Source: Bathynomus jamesi (Eukaryota; Arthropoda; Malacostraca; Isopoda; Cirolanidae). From it: a stretch of 64,000 nt of DNA. Both the position numbers and the translations under genes were made by a program. Location of the stretch: the NCBI GenBank assembly GCA_023014485.1, contig JAJOZX010001867.1, positions 105,001 through 169,000 of the forward strand, in the 5' to 3' direction. Shown one piece after another: positions 17,046-28,394 of the stretch (the stretch's first letter is position 1; each line of letters begins with the position of its first letter). The notes under the pieces are model-generated. The model saw only the letters and a program-made list of their open reading frames with translations. It was not told where the DNA came from and did not search any database.

Positions 17046-17059
17046 CCAAATAAAAAATA

Positions 17060-17094
<35 letters not shown>

Positions 17095-17653
17095 CTCGAT
17101 TAAGTACTCCGTTGTTAGGGGTTTCCTCAATTCCTCGCGGGGTGTGGGCGAAGAGTAACCTAGTTGCGTTGTTTGTTTGTTTTTGTTTGTTTTTTGTTTT
17201 TTGCCTTCCTTTTCTTTTTGCTTCCCTTTTTTTTCCGTATCTCCCGGAATTTCTCTTGTCTTGACTCGGTCTTGGGCCTCTGTCAATTGTAGTATCTCCC
17301 CCCCCCTCTGTTTGTATTTTGCAGTCTTGGGGTCATCGGGTGCACCCGCTGGGGGCATCGCTCCGTGGCTGAGCCGTGCTCTGGGGACGGTTGGGCGCCC
17401 GGACCGCTGCTGCGTCTGGATTGGGTCTTTGCTAGGCCCTTAACGGACAAATCTCCGGAGAGCCAATCTACTGTTTTTAAAACGACAGTCAGGTTGGGGG
17501 CGGGCTACCCGGGACGTTGGGCCTGCGCCTTGAAGGATGCAGCGGCGGACTGGTGCATTGCCTTGGGTCCGAGGCTGTCTTTCTTGTAATTCTATTGTTT
17601 ATGGGTACAATTTCAAAACTTCAATCCCCTCCTGTTGACGACTCTGGCCGTCC

Positions 17654-19510
17654 TTGGATTTGGATAAGACTTCTACTTCTGGTCGTTCAGCGGCCTCTGC
17701 CTCCGCTGGATTGACCTTAAAGCCGTATGGCCCCCTCTCGTCCTCTGCGGCGTCTGGCTCTCGTGGCCGGACTCGTGGTGGCCGTAGGGCGGGGTCTTCG
17801 CGGCCCTCGTTCTCTCGCCCACTCTCGGTTACCGTCACACATGGACCTGTCTCTGCTGTCAGGTTCCTTGTTCTCCGCCCTTCCGCTGGCTCCCTTCCGG
17901 GCAACTCGGAACGGGTGTTTCAGCGTCTTAAGACGGTGGGGGTTCCCTGCCGTTACGATATCCGCCCTCTGAAGGATGGGTCTCTTCTTTTGAAGTCCCG
18001 TTCTTCGGGGGTGACTGAGTCCCTTCTACAGTTGCAGGATGTTCTGGGTTGCAGAGTTTCTGTGACTCCCCATCCGCAACTGAATAGCTGTCAGGGCACC
18101 ATTTTCGCTTCCGTCTGCTGTCAATCCCGGTTGGCGAGTTGCAGGAGGATCTTGCCCCCGGGGGTAACGAAGGTCTTCCGCTTTTCGTCGCGCCGGGATG
18201 GTGCTCTTACCCCGTCCGCTCGTCTGCTCCTGACCTTTGACTCCCTTGTGCCTCCGGCCCAGGTGTTCTGGGGCGTGGGTGATCGCCGGTCGTGCGAGTT
18301 TTCGGTGCGGCCGTATGTGCCTGACCCGGTTCGCTGCTTTGGCTGCAACCGGTTCGGCCATGTTAGCTCTGCGTGCCGTGAGGGTAAGCTATGTGTCCGC
18401 TGCGGTGGGCCTGCGCACCCTCCCCCATGCACGAAGCCCCCGCGGTGCTCGAACTGCTCGGGGCCACCCTTCCTCCTCTCGGGACTGCCCCGTTTTCAAG
18501 TTTGAATTCGAGGTGCGGTCCTTAAGGACTACCGAATTCCTTAGTGCGCGGGAGCGCGCGATAGGGTCCGTGACCGGGAGCCGCGGCGGGGGTTGTCCTA
18601 TGCTGCGGCTCTTGGCTCCGGCGGGTCCTCGGGCCCCTCCCGTGCTACCCCGGCGCCTACCGGAGTGGTGCCCCCCTGGAAGTTCCGGGGTTGGTGGTCC
18701 TCCTGGCGCCGCGGGACCTTCTTGTCCCCCTGCCTCACTTTCAGTCATCCCGTCTGATTCCCTGCCTACAAGTGCCCCTTCTCCCTCTCCGGCCTTGGGG
18801 TCTGGATCCTTGCCTACCCGTCTCTCGGGTGGGAAGGTGATGCCCCGAAGGGGAGGAGGAAGCGTCACCGTGGTCGGAGTCCTCCCAGACCCGTTCATGA
18901 CCACTGCTCGCCCTGCTTCCCCTTCTTCACCGGAGGGGAAGCGGCGCGCCGCTCCTAATCCGCTCGGGACTCCCCCCCCTATACGGAGGGCTGGTGGGGC
19001 GTCACCTCCCGGTGCCCCAACTAGTGTCCGGGTGTCGGTTGAGGTACACCGCCCCATGAAACCCTCGATTACTGACTCGGTTCCCACGGTGGACCCGGTC
19101 GAAAGGGGCCTGGCCCTTCTTCATGGAGTCTCTCTCCCTTCGGCCCCTGCTGAGAGTGGTCGGGTCTCTCTCCTGGATCTACCTTTCCCACCTGTGGTGG
19201 ATCTTTCCTCACCCCCCCCCCCCCGTCAGCACTTGTCTTGTGCGACGAGCGCTCGAACATCTGGAGTCGGGGGTTTCGGCTGGGCCCGTCTCGTCGTCTC
19301 CTCTCCCCCCCTCAGGGGATCCCCCCTCTGAACTCCCTGTTTCACTTTCCCACTCTCGTTCTACTACGGGTGAGGCAGCCGCGGAGTCTGTGGCCTCCTG
19401 TAATCGGGATCCTCGTCTCCCGGGCTTGCCCCATGTGGCTCCTACCTTCCCCGTCAGGGGTGAGTCGTGGAAGCCGATTCCGTCCCTTGTTACGGACCGT
19501 TGAGTTTGCT
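17654..19510 (+). pseudogene. LINE ORF1 (gag-like, CCHC zinc knuckles)
   Basis: The frame at 17,654-18,505 encodes a gag-like domain (VFQRLKTVGVPCRYDIRPLKDGSLLLK) and then zinc knuckles CFGCNRFGHVSSAC, CVRCGGPAHPPPC and CSNC. It is expected to bind the element RNA. A frameshift near 18,450-18,500 moves the downstream part (FKFEFEVRSLRTTEF, then a Pro/Ser-rich tail) into another frame. The long antisense frames across this region reflect high GC only. Confidence 0.75.
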
Positions 19511-19559
19511 GCTCAGCTTGGTCCATGGCTATCTCTCTGCTTTCTCTGCTTCTTATAAT

Positions 19560-22500
19560 GCCCCTTCCCCTTACAGTTCCATTTTGCATTGGAACTGTAG
19601 GGGGCTTTTAGCTAACTGGGAGAACATTGCCTCCCTGCTGGAGAGCGAGCGGCCTTCCTGCGTTTGTCTCCAGGAGACTATCCTGGCTGCGCGGGGGCTC
19701 CTTGTCTCTCTGGCTATGTTGGTTTCCCTTGCACCCCGGATGAGCACACACGCCGGCGGGGTGCGGCGATTTATGTCTATCATTCATTACCCTCGCGAAG
19801 TGTGCCTCTTCGTACTTCCTTGCAGGCTGTGGTTGTGCGGCTCTTTTTAGATCGCCAGTACACTGCCTGCTCGATTTATATTCCTCCCCATGACCCTCCT
19901 TCTCGCGACGCGGTTCGCGAGTTGGTGTTGCAACTGCCTCGACCGTTTCTCCTCCTCGGGGACTTTAACAGTCGCGACTCGGCTTGAGGAGATGTCCGGT
20001 CGACTAATGTTGCTGGTATGTTGCTCTCCTTAATGGAGGAACTCTCCTTCGCGTGCCTCAATTCTGGCGAACCTACCTATTTCCACGAACCCACGGGGTT
20101 CATCTACCTGTATTGATCTCTCCTTGGTGTCCTTCGATGCCTTACTCGATTTTTCGTGGAGGGTGTTGGGGACTCTTATGGCAGTGATCATTACCCAGTC
20201 TGTCTTGAGCCGGTCGGACCGCAGCCGGGTGTCTCGTCTCGACCGAGGTGGTGCCTGCGCGGGCTGACTGGCCATCCTTCAGAGCTCGTTCCGTCATTGC
20301 CCGTTCGGTGTTGGACTTTGGCTCCGTGGATGAGAGCTTGGAGTTCTTCGAGCGGGTGGTGATGGGCGTCGCGGAGGACTGTATTCCTCGATCTTCCGGT
20401 AACCCGCGGACGCGTAGCGTCCCGTGGTGGACTCCAGCATGTCACCAGGCGGTGTGTGAGAGGAAGAGGGCAACGCGCCGCTTCCACCGCACCCGGCGCA
20501 CGGACCACTTGATTGAGATGCGGCGGGCGAAGGCTTTCGCCGCCGGACTCTCAAGTTGGCCCGTCGGGCCTCTTGGCGTGCTTTTGTGTCTGGCATTTCC
20601 TCGTCTACCCCTTTGCTGCTGTGTGGCGGAAGGTACGTAGTATCGAGGGGAAGCCGGTCCCTGCTCGTCGCCCTGTCCTTCGGGACGGGGACGGCTTCCT
20701 TTCGGATCCTACTGCTGTGGCCGATCGGCTGGCCGGGGCTTTTGCTGCGGTTTCCCGTTCGCCTTCAGCTGCGGATCGTCCTTTGTCGGATGTTACGTTC
20801 CCGCCGCCTGGGAACGAGCCCTATAACCGTCTCTTTACGATGCGGGAACTTCGGGCTGCCTTGGCAACCCGTCGTTCTTCCGCCCCTGGCCCTGATGACA
20901 TTCCGTATGACTTTATTTGGAACCTGCACCCGATGGCCCTACACTTCTTGCTGGATCTTTTCAACCGGATGTGGGTTGAGGGGTCGTTCCCTTCCCGTTG
21001 GAGGGAGGCGATTGTGGTCCCGATACTTAAGCCGGGGAAGGATCCGGCAGAGGTGGCGGGCTATCGGCCTATTGCCTTGACAAGCTGCTTATGCAAGCTC
21101 CTTGAAAAGATGGTGGCTGTCCGACCTTCCTTTACACTAGAGTCGCTCGGGTTATACCCCCCGACCCAGTATGGCTTTCATCGATTTCGGGGTACTCTGG
21201 ACCCCCTTATCCTCCTTGGTCATGATGTACAGGAGGCCTTTTCCCGCCGGAATCTTGTTCTGGTCGTCTTTTTCGATGTCCAAAAGGCCTATGACACGAC
21301 CCGTTGGAGAGTTGTCATGGACCGTTTGAAGTCTCTTGATTTTGTGGGCTTTTTGCCCACATTTATTCATAACTTCCTCTGCCGTCGCACTTTCCGCGTC
21401 CGTAATGGGGCGGCCCTATCTGACTTGTATGTTCAGGAGGAGGGGCTGCCTCAGGGGTGTCTCTTGAGCGTCTCCTGCTTCAATTTGGTCATGTCCGTGC
21501 TACAGGAGGCCCTCCCACCCTCAGTGCGTTGTTCCATCTACGCCGACGAGCTGGCTGTCTATGCCGCGGGGACGAGTCCCCCATCGTGGAGAGGCAAGTC
21601 CAACTCGCGGTCAATCGGGCTGAACGTTGGGCGTCGTCGGTGGGCCTTACGCTCTCTTCCCCGAAGAGTTCGTGTGTGGCCTTCCTTCCATCGAGGAGAC
21701 GGGGATCCGGCGCCGTCCCGGCCTTTAATCTTGCACTCGGGGTCAGCCTCTGGCCCTCGTTCAATCAGTACATTTCCTGGGCATGGTCTTCGATAGCCGT
21801 TTGAGCTGGGTTCCCCACCTTCGCAGGCTGCGCGAGACTACAAGATGTACCCTGGATTTGCTGGGACATTTGTCTCATACTACATGGAGCGCAGATAGGC
21901 GAACACTCCTCCGTTTGTACGTGTCCCTGGTACAATCACAATTAGACTATGGGAGTGTGGTGTATGGCTCCGCCTCCCGTACGGCCCTTCGGATACTGGA
22001 CCCGGTCCTCTCTAGAGGACTGCGCATGTCATCTGGCGCCTTCCGCTCCTCTCCGGTTGATAGTCTGCAGGTTGAGTGCGACATCCCTCCCTTGGAGGAT
22101 CGGAGGTCGTTCCTCATTGCCAAGCACTGTCTCCGGATTCTCCGTCTTCCCAACTCTCCTCTGTTCCAGGTGGTTGAGAGGGCGTTCTGCCGGGATGGGG
22201 GTTGGTATTTCACCGACACGGTGACCTCCCTCCTCGATGGTATGGGCACTCCTCCTCCATCCGTCATACCGGTCTCTTTCGAGGGTGTTGCACCTTGGGA
22301 GAGCACCCTGTTGCATGCTGTAGGGCGTTGCGCCCCGTTCGCAGGGCCGATTCTGACTCTGCCTTGCTTCGGTCTCTGTTCCTTCAGCATGCAGCGTGTC
22401 ACTCTGCATGTGTTGCGGTCTTCACAGATGGCTCGAGGTCGTCAGGGGGCGTTGGGGCTGCGGCTGTTCCCCAGTCGTCTGCCCTTGCGCCCCGATGTAC

Positions 22501-23157
22501 CCGCCTCCCTGATGAGGCTTCCGTTTTCACGGCGGAGCTCTATGCCATTCTGAGCGCTCTGGAGGTGGTGCGGGAGCATCCGGATGGGTCGTTTGTCATC
22601 TATTCGGATTCCCGCAGTGCCCTGGATGGCTTGGAGTGTTTCGCCCCGTCCACCCACTGGTCCGACGTATCCAGTTACTGTGCCATATCCTTGTCACTTC
22701 TGGTGGCAAGGAGGTGGTATTTTGCTGGGTCCCTGCACATGTTAACGTGGCTGGAAATGAGGCTGCCGATCAAGCTGCCCGTTCCGCGTGCCGACTACAG
22801 GTTTCACCCGTGTCCCTCCCCTTTTCCGATTACATCCCTGGTTTTCGTAGGTTTTTGCGCTCCCGGTGGCAGAGTCGCTGGGATGGCGCTACAAATAACA
22901 AACTCTGCAAGATTAAACCCAAATTGGGATGTTGGGCCTCTTCCTTCCATCGGTCGCGCCATAAGGAGGTGGCTCTGGCCCGCCTCCGTATTGGCCACAC
23001 CCACCTGACCCATGGCTATTTGATGGCCGGGGATCGGGTGCCCCGATGTCCCAATTATAACGTTCCACTTACAGTTGCCCACCTCCTGGTGGAGTGTCCG
23101 CTTTACTCTGCGCTGCGCGCTGAACATTTTCTTTTTGGTGAGCGTCGGGCCTTGTGA
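19560..23157 (+). pseudogene. LINE ORF2: endonuclease, reverse transcriptase, RNase H
   Basis: Endonuclease pieces are ILHWNCRGLLANW (about 19,578) and LLLGDFNSRDSA ending at about 19,985, in different frames. RT lies at 20,640-21,796 with APGPDDIPY, KPGKDPAEVAGYRPIALTS, FFDVQKAYDTTR and GLPQGCLLS. The catalytic box reads YADELAVY, that is YADE instead of YADD. The thumb continues in another frame from 21,783 (FDSRLSWVPHL, LVQSQLDYGSVVYGSA). RNase H shows FTDGSRSSGGVGAA, TAELYAILSALE, IYSDSRSAL and WVPAHVNVAGNEAAD. A terminal HLLVEC segment closes it. At least four frameshifts are needed to read through. Confidence 0.8.
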
Positions 23158-23313
23158 TAGGCTTGGCGCTATTCTATCTGAAGGTCCCTACTTTTCGGTA
23201 ACCGGGTTATTCTCCTTCCTCCTTCGTTCCCGACTTCTTTACCGGCTGTGACTCCGCTATGATTTTGGTGGCCATGAGCGGTCATACTTTGAAAAAAAAA
23301 AAAATAAATAAAT

Positions 23314-23350
<37 letters not shown>

Positions 23351-23399
23351 TGTGGGAAGGGTTCACAAACCTCTTCTCCACACCATTACCAGTTCCAGC

Positions 23400-24397
23400 A
23401 AAACGTCATTACCAAATACCTCTTTCAGTCATTAATTTATCTAGTTTATTCTTAAAAGTCTCCAAAGCATGGGAACTCACAACTTCTTCATCTAAGCTAT
23501 TCTAGAATTTTACTATTCTATTTGAAAAACTGTTGTACTAACTGTGATTTACATCTTTGCTGAAAAAGCTTAAAGCTATGGCCTCTTGTCCTATCATTGT
23601 CAGCCTTTGTAAGAAGAGTGTGGAAGTCTATATTATTTAACTCATTTATTATTTAATATACTTCTATCATATCACCTCGTAACCTTCTTCGCTTTAGGGA
23701 AAACATGTTTAGGTGCTCCAATCTCTCTTTGTAACTAAGGTGTCTAAGGCATGATATCATTCTCGTGGCTCTCTCTTGTACTTTTTCTAGTCTGTCTTTG
23801 TCTTGCTCTAAATAAGGAGTACTGGCCATATTCAAGAAGAGGCCTCACGTTACACGTATGAAGTGTAGAGCCTACTTATAACTTCAGGCGATTTATATTC
23901 TATATGTTTCTGCATTAGGTTCAATCTAGCACTAACCTTATTTCTAATTTCATGATTCACAATGACACCCAAATAGGGATGCCAGATGTCTCGTATTTTA
24001 CGGGACAGTCCCACATTTGATCCAAAAATCCCGCGTTCAAAATGTCCCGCAAAAAATATTTTTTAAGCAAATTTTTTAGGGATGAATTGATTTAGAATTT
24101 CAATATTAAGTATAATAATTTCAATTTATTCACAATGTTTAATTGTTAAATATTATTGTAATAAAATTTTTCTAATTTTGTTTGTTGTAACCATTGAAGA
24201 AATCTAGTTTCAATTTGAAAAAAAATTTGGTCTTAATAAAAAACCTCAGATAAAATTTTCTCTCACATGGGCATTTGAAAAATCTGACAACCCTACACCC
24301 AAATCTCTCTCCTTTTTTTCTTTATTTATCCAACTTCCAACCATGTTATACTCAAATTCTGTATTGTCATGACCAAAATGCATAACTTTACACTGAA
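23400..24397 (-). mobile_element. CR1-type LINE fragment, minus strand
   Basis: Minus-strand remnants read EKVQERATRMISCLRHLSYKERLEHLNMFSLKRRRLRGDMIEVY (23,653-23,800) and CKVMHFGHDNTEFEYNMVGSW (24,300-24,395). These are consecutive parts of a CR1-like RT C-terminus, separated by the hAT-type insertion at 23,974-24,295. At 24,397 the LINE sequence stops abruptly where the mariner remnant begins. Confidence 0.7.
23974..24295. mobile_element. hAT-type MITE, 8-bp TSD CACCCAAA
   Basis: The 322-bp element has termini TAGGGATGCCAGAT and, inverted, TAGGGTTGTCAGAT. It is flanked by the exact 8-bp duplication CACCCAAA (23,966-23,973 and 24,296-24,303). It splits the CR1 fragment and has no coding capacity. 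The TSD length and terminal bases fit hAT. Confidence 0.8.
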
Positions 24398-25430
24398 GGT
24401 GCCAGATCCGGGCTGTATGGAGAGTCGGGTAACACAGTCGAGCGCATTTTTGTGATGGCCTCTCTTGTTTGCAAACTGTTGTGTGGTCTTGCATTACCGT
24501 CTTCCAGTTTTCTCTCCGGTCGAACTCGCTTTATACATCTCTGGAGTCTCTGTAGGGTAGAAATATATGCCTCCGAGTTGAGTGTTTGTCCTTTCTTCAT
24601 AATGTCCACCAGAATCACCCCTTTCATGTCCCAGAAGATGGTGGCCATAACCTTTCCTGCAGAGGGAGCCATTTTGAACTTACTTTTTCTTGCGTGGGTA
24701 GTCTGCGTGATGCCACTCCATGGATTGGCGTTCTGTTTCAGGTTCAAAGTGGTGTACTCAAGTCTCATCACCAGTCACAATTCGTGAAAGGAAGTCATCC
24801 CCTTCTGTCTCGTATCGAATCAACGACTCAGAAGCAATTTCTTTTCTTTGGTCTTTGTGATCTTCAGTCAGTTCGCGAGGAACAAACCGTGAACACACTT
24901 TGAGTATCCCAGTTGCTGAATTATCGTATTCACACTTCCTTTACTAATTCCTAGCTCCAGTGATAGTTCCTTGTATGTGAGGCGCCGATTGATCAAATGA
25001 TGCTGTTAGCACGTTGTACAGTGTGAGATGTGACAGCCGATGCCGGGCGACCGCTGCGTAGCTCATCATCGAGGCTGGCTCTCCCTCTCTTCGATGATCT
25101 CATACGTTTAGACCAGCGTCCAACTGTGCTTCGATCAACAACAGCATATCCGTAAACGTTTTGTAGACGTTTGTGAATATTTCCAACTGTTTCCTTCTCT
25201 GAGGTTAAGAACTCGATAACAGCTCTCTGTTTACGACGGACATCACTGTCAAACGCCATTTTCGAAACTGCGTTAACCATCGGTTTATACAAGTGGTTTA
25301 AAAGCGGTTTTATACAAAGACGGAAGGTTCAAACTGGAAAAAAATCCGGTTATGTGAAGCGCAGAAAGTTCAAACTTACGGTCCAAAAGACATTTCAGCC
25401 CCATGGCCTATTATTTAACTAAGAAAAAAG
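24398..25430 (-). pseudogene. Mariner transposase remnant
   Basis: The N-terminal part on the minus strand (25,292-24,993) has the mariner helix-turn-helix region (RRKQRAVIEFLTSEKETVGNIHKRLQNVYG, then STVGRWSKRM and DELRSGRPASAVT). The catalytic part at 24,771-24,398 has VILVDIMKKGQTLNSEAYISTL, DNARPH-like GNARPHNS and SPYSPDLAPS. The first D region and many joins are broken by frameshifts, and the asparagine/aspartate of the second motif is altered (G for D). The sequence ends abruptly at 24,398, just after the DLAPS motif, at the CR1 junction, so the C-terminus and one TIR are missing. Confidence 0.75.
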
Positions 25431-25570
25431 GGTGGGCCAAAATATTGAGTGCCCCTAGTATGTTAGTTATTATTTTTTATCCGTTGCAACGTCAATGGTC
25501 GCATGATAGGAGATACCTACAAATAAACCTGGATTCAGACCAAAGTTGGCTACAGAATCGAAAAACTACA

Positions 25571-25640
25571 TTGGTCTCCCATCCAACCACTTACCAGACC
25601 CAATATCGCTTAACTTCTCTAATATCAGTGGAACCATTTT
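25571..25640 (-). repeat. 5S-rRNA-derived SINE fragment
   Basis: The plus strand reads ggtctcccatccaa, ttaccagaccca and gcttaactt in order, which is the reverse of the 3' two-thirds of 5S rRNA. Related longer copies lie at 53,955-54,052 and 42,621-42,684. It is a SINE3-type head, not a working 5S gene. Confidence 0.6.
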
Positions 25641-25726
25641 GAAGATGTGGGTAAGCAATTTATGCTTCTCAATTTAAAATATACCAATACATTTATCATA
25701 TAATGTATTTCAATAGTACTTAAAAA

Positions 25727-26031
25727 CATGGGCGCAAATAGCTATCAAAAATTGAGGGGGGTACATTTGGATATCAAAATTAGTGGATTTTTAGTACATG
25801 TATTTAAAACATATAATACTACTACTACTACTACTACTACTAATAATAATAATTCATGTATTATAATTCCTCTTACTAATTTGGAGTACCATAAGCCAAC
25901 TAAGAGTTCCTAATAGTTCCCGAATAGTGTGTGTGTGTGGGGGGGGGGGGGTACAATTGATACTTTGTCCCCGGCCTTCAAAAATTTAGGGATACATGTA
26001 CCCCCCTGTCCCATAGGGATTTGCGCCAATG
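25727..26031. mobile_element. hAT-type MITE, 8-bp TSD CTTAAAAA
   Basis: Termini are CATGGGCGCAAAT and, inverted, CATTGGCGCAAAT. The flanks 25,719-25,726 and 26,032-26,039 are identical (CTTAAAAA). Inside are a (CTA)n tract, a (GT)n/G run and no gene. Confidence 0.75.
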
Positions 26032-26153
26032 CTTAAAAAAATCCTAAAATAACGGTCTACGTACAGGTCTTTCAGAATGTGGTCATAAAGAATGGAAAGA
26101 AACGCTTTTCAATTTTGTTTAGTTCATATGACAACCGAAAACCAACATAATAT

Positions 26154-27362
26154 CAGTGGTGGGCACCGTTAACCAAAAAGTTAACTTCGTTAACCGCTAA
26201 TCCGTTAACCAAAAAGTTAACTTCGTTAACCGTTAATCCGTTAATTCGTTAAACATGTAACGGAAGTTACCGATAAACCGTTAACGTTAACTTTTATTAT
26301 AAAAAAAATGAAAAACACAATATATATAATTTAATTTTCCCTCTTCTCGCTCTCCATTTTGTCCATGAGATGCATGTTGCCCTTCATGAAAATTAGCATA
26401 TCAAAGTTTTCGGGAAGTAATTGCACTGAAATTTCTTCGGTCTTCACAGCAGAGATACTAAAGAGTAAACAGCCTCTGGCGCCACACGCTCACATTTACT
26501 TCTCAACGCCATCTATTATCTCATAAAGAAACTAATTCACATTGGGACTTGAAAGTACCAGCAGGATCAACCGGGTAGAAAAATAATTATGGAGATTTTA
26601 AAGATGTGGTACCTAGAAGTACCGCCAGGACATAAAGGGTTAAGGTGAAAACGCTCCCATTGTAAGACATCAATTGACTTAATTTATGTCATCAAAGTGA
26701 CATGAGAATTGAAATCTTACCTGATCAGTTTTATGGTTTTTGAAATGTATCAAGGAGACTACTAATAAGGTACTCACAGACATATTATAAATATACATGA
26801 CTTACTTGACAACGATTATTTTTAAATATTCACTAGCACAAACATGTTGCGCAAGAGACAGACTGCAAATGAAACGAATGTAGTTATTTGTTGTAATTGT
26901 TACATATATATTATTGAAAGTGCCTTAAAATGCTCGTGATATTTCTTGAAAGAAGTTGAAACATTCAACTCAAATGGCAAATCTTTCCGCCTGATTTTAC
27001 AGTCGACCATGTTTTGCTCAAACCAATGCCATAAATAACTACCATATTTGGTAAGACACAAATTGTGGCGACGGAAACAAATATATCGCCTGATTTTGCA
27101 CTGCGGAAATGGAAATTCGTTCATCACTATTAACAGTGGCGGATTAATTGCGCACCTGCTCAGCACTGAAAATAATAGAAACTTTTAAACGTTTATTTAT
27201 GAATTTTTTGGGTTAACGGACTTGAGTTAACGGAAGTTAAATGTAACGGAAGTTAATTAGTCCGATAATGATTTTCAAAGTTAACTTAAAAGTTAAATCG
27301 TTAACGAAAAAGTTAACTTCGTTAATTAACGATTAACGGATTAACGGTTTGTGCCAGCTTTG
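26154..27362 (-). mobile_element. Non-autonomous hAT element, copy 1, TSD CATAATAT
   Basis: The element begins CAGTGGTGGGCACCGTTAAC and ends ..GTTTGTGCCAGCTTTG, with exact 8-bp duplications CATAATAT at 26,146-26,153 and 27,363-27,370. Both subterminal regions hold many GTTAAC-type repeats. Near its left end it keeps, on the minus strand, only the last codons of a hAT transposase (about 26,335-26,400). A 267-bp stretch (26,900-27,166) is identical to 28,592-28,858 in copy 2. It is a deletion derivative. Confidence 0.85.
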
Positions 27363-28394
27363 CATAATATGTACAGTCCCCTGCAGTAGTCGCGCTTCAC
27401 CCCTATATAGCCCTCTGCAAGATGTGACAGCAACGCAGTCCCCTTTCTCCCCCACCCTCACTCCCTCCCTCTCCTCCTCCCCTTCTCAGGTGTTGTCACA
27501 GTAATACTTTTATTTTTTGAAAACCAATAACTGAATAAATATATTGGTCACTGTGGTTTTGGTGGTAATGCTAGAACTAGAACGACTGTGTATTTTATTA
27601 ATGCATTATTCATAAATTTAGGGAATAGAATAGTTAGGTTATTTCACAAACATGGGATACTTTAATAAAAACTTTGACTCATAGGATTTTGACGTAGCCA
27701 TGTTATAGTTAAAGTGTAAGATAAGTTGTAGTATCGGCTTTTCCTCCAGGCAATAACATTTCTGTTTAAAGTCCATGCATCATCAACAAATGGCTATCCA
27801 GGAAAAGGTCTATCCATGGAGAGATAATGATAAGTAAATTTAGGGACTTTCTTAAGAACATACAAAACAATGTTCAAATTATAAGGAAGTTTAGGTTTAG
27901 GCGACACTCCTTGGTGGGTCAGTTCAGCAGCTCGACATCTCGTTGTTTCTGAAACCACCGTCTGATGATCCTGGTAGTATGAACAGGGCAGTTATCCTGT
28001 AAAATGAAATTAACAAAACTTGAGAGTTCACATTTCATCCATACTTTTTTGAAGTTGCCTTAAGAGGACGCAAAAATAAATAAATAAATAAAGTAAAAAT
28101 AAAGATACATTTAAAATTACATTTACTAATGTCCTCCTTTAATCATATTACCCTAAAATATACACTGCTTGACCTTAATTAAGTCATTTTCTTGAAAGCA
28201 TATTCTGTGTAATGAAAATAATTTAGTTGTATTACTTACCTGCATAAATATAATCCGCTCAGGATGGGGCAAAGCGTATGTCCGTACGGTTGACAGCATC
28301 ACCTCCTCCAGTATCCCTAAATGCTAAATACTGGTCGGCTGTAAACCTCCGGTTAATTTCTGCTAGCTCTCCAATGCCGTACAGGTGCACTATC

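Larger units (their letters stand above)
17093..23335 (+). mobile_element. GC-rich non-LTR retrotransposon (I/Jockey group) with RNase H
   Basis: A complete-length but mutated LINE starts after a (TA)n tract at about 17,093 and ends in an A-rich/AAAT tail at 23,293-23,335. Order: 5' UTR, gag-like ORF1 with zinc knuckles, apurinic-type endonuclease, reverse transcriptase, RNase H, and a C-terminal Cys/His segment. Its GC content is far above the neighbours, with C/T-rich third positions, so it stands out as a different compositional class. Several frameshifts separate the domains, so this copy is dead. RNase H after RT points to the I-type branch rather than CR1. Confidence 0.85.

Noticed and set aside
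17599..19589. Long antisense frames across the GC-rich LINE ORF1
   Set aside because: They follow from high GC content; the sense frame has zinc knuckles and LINE context.
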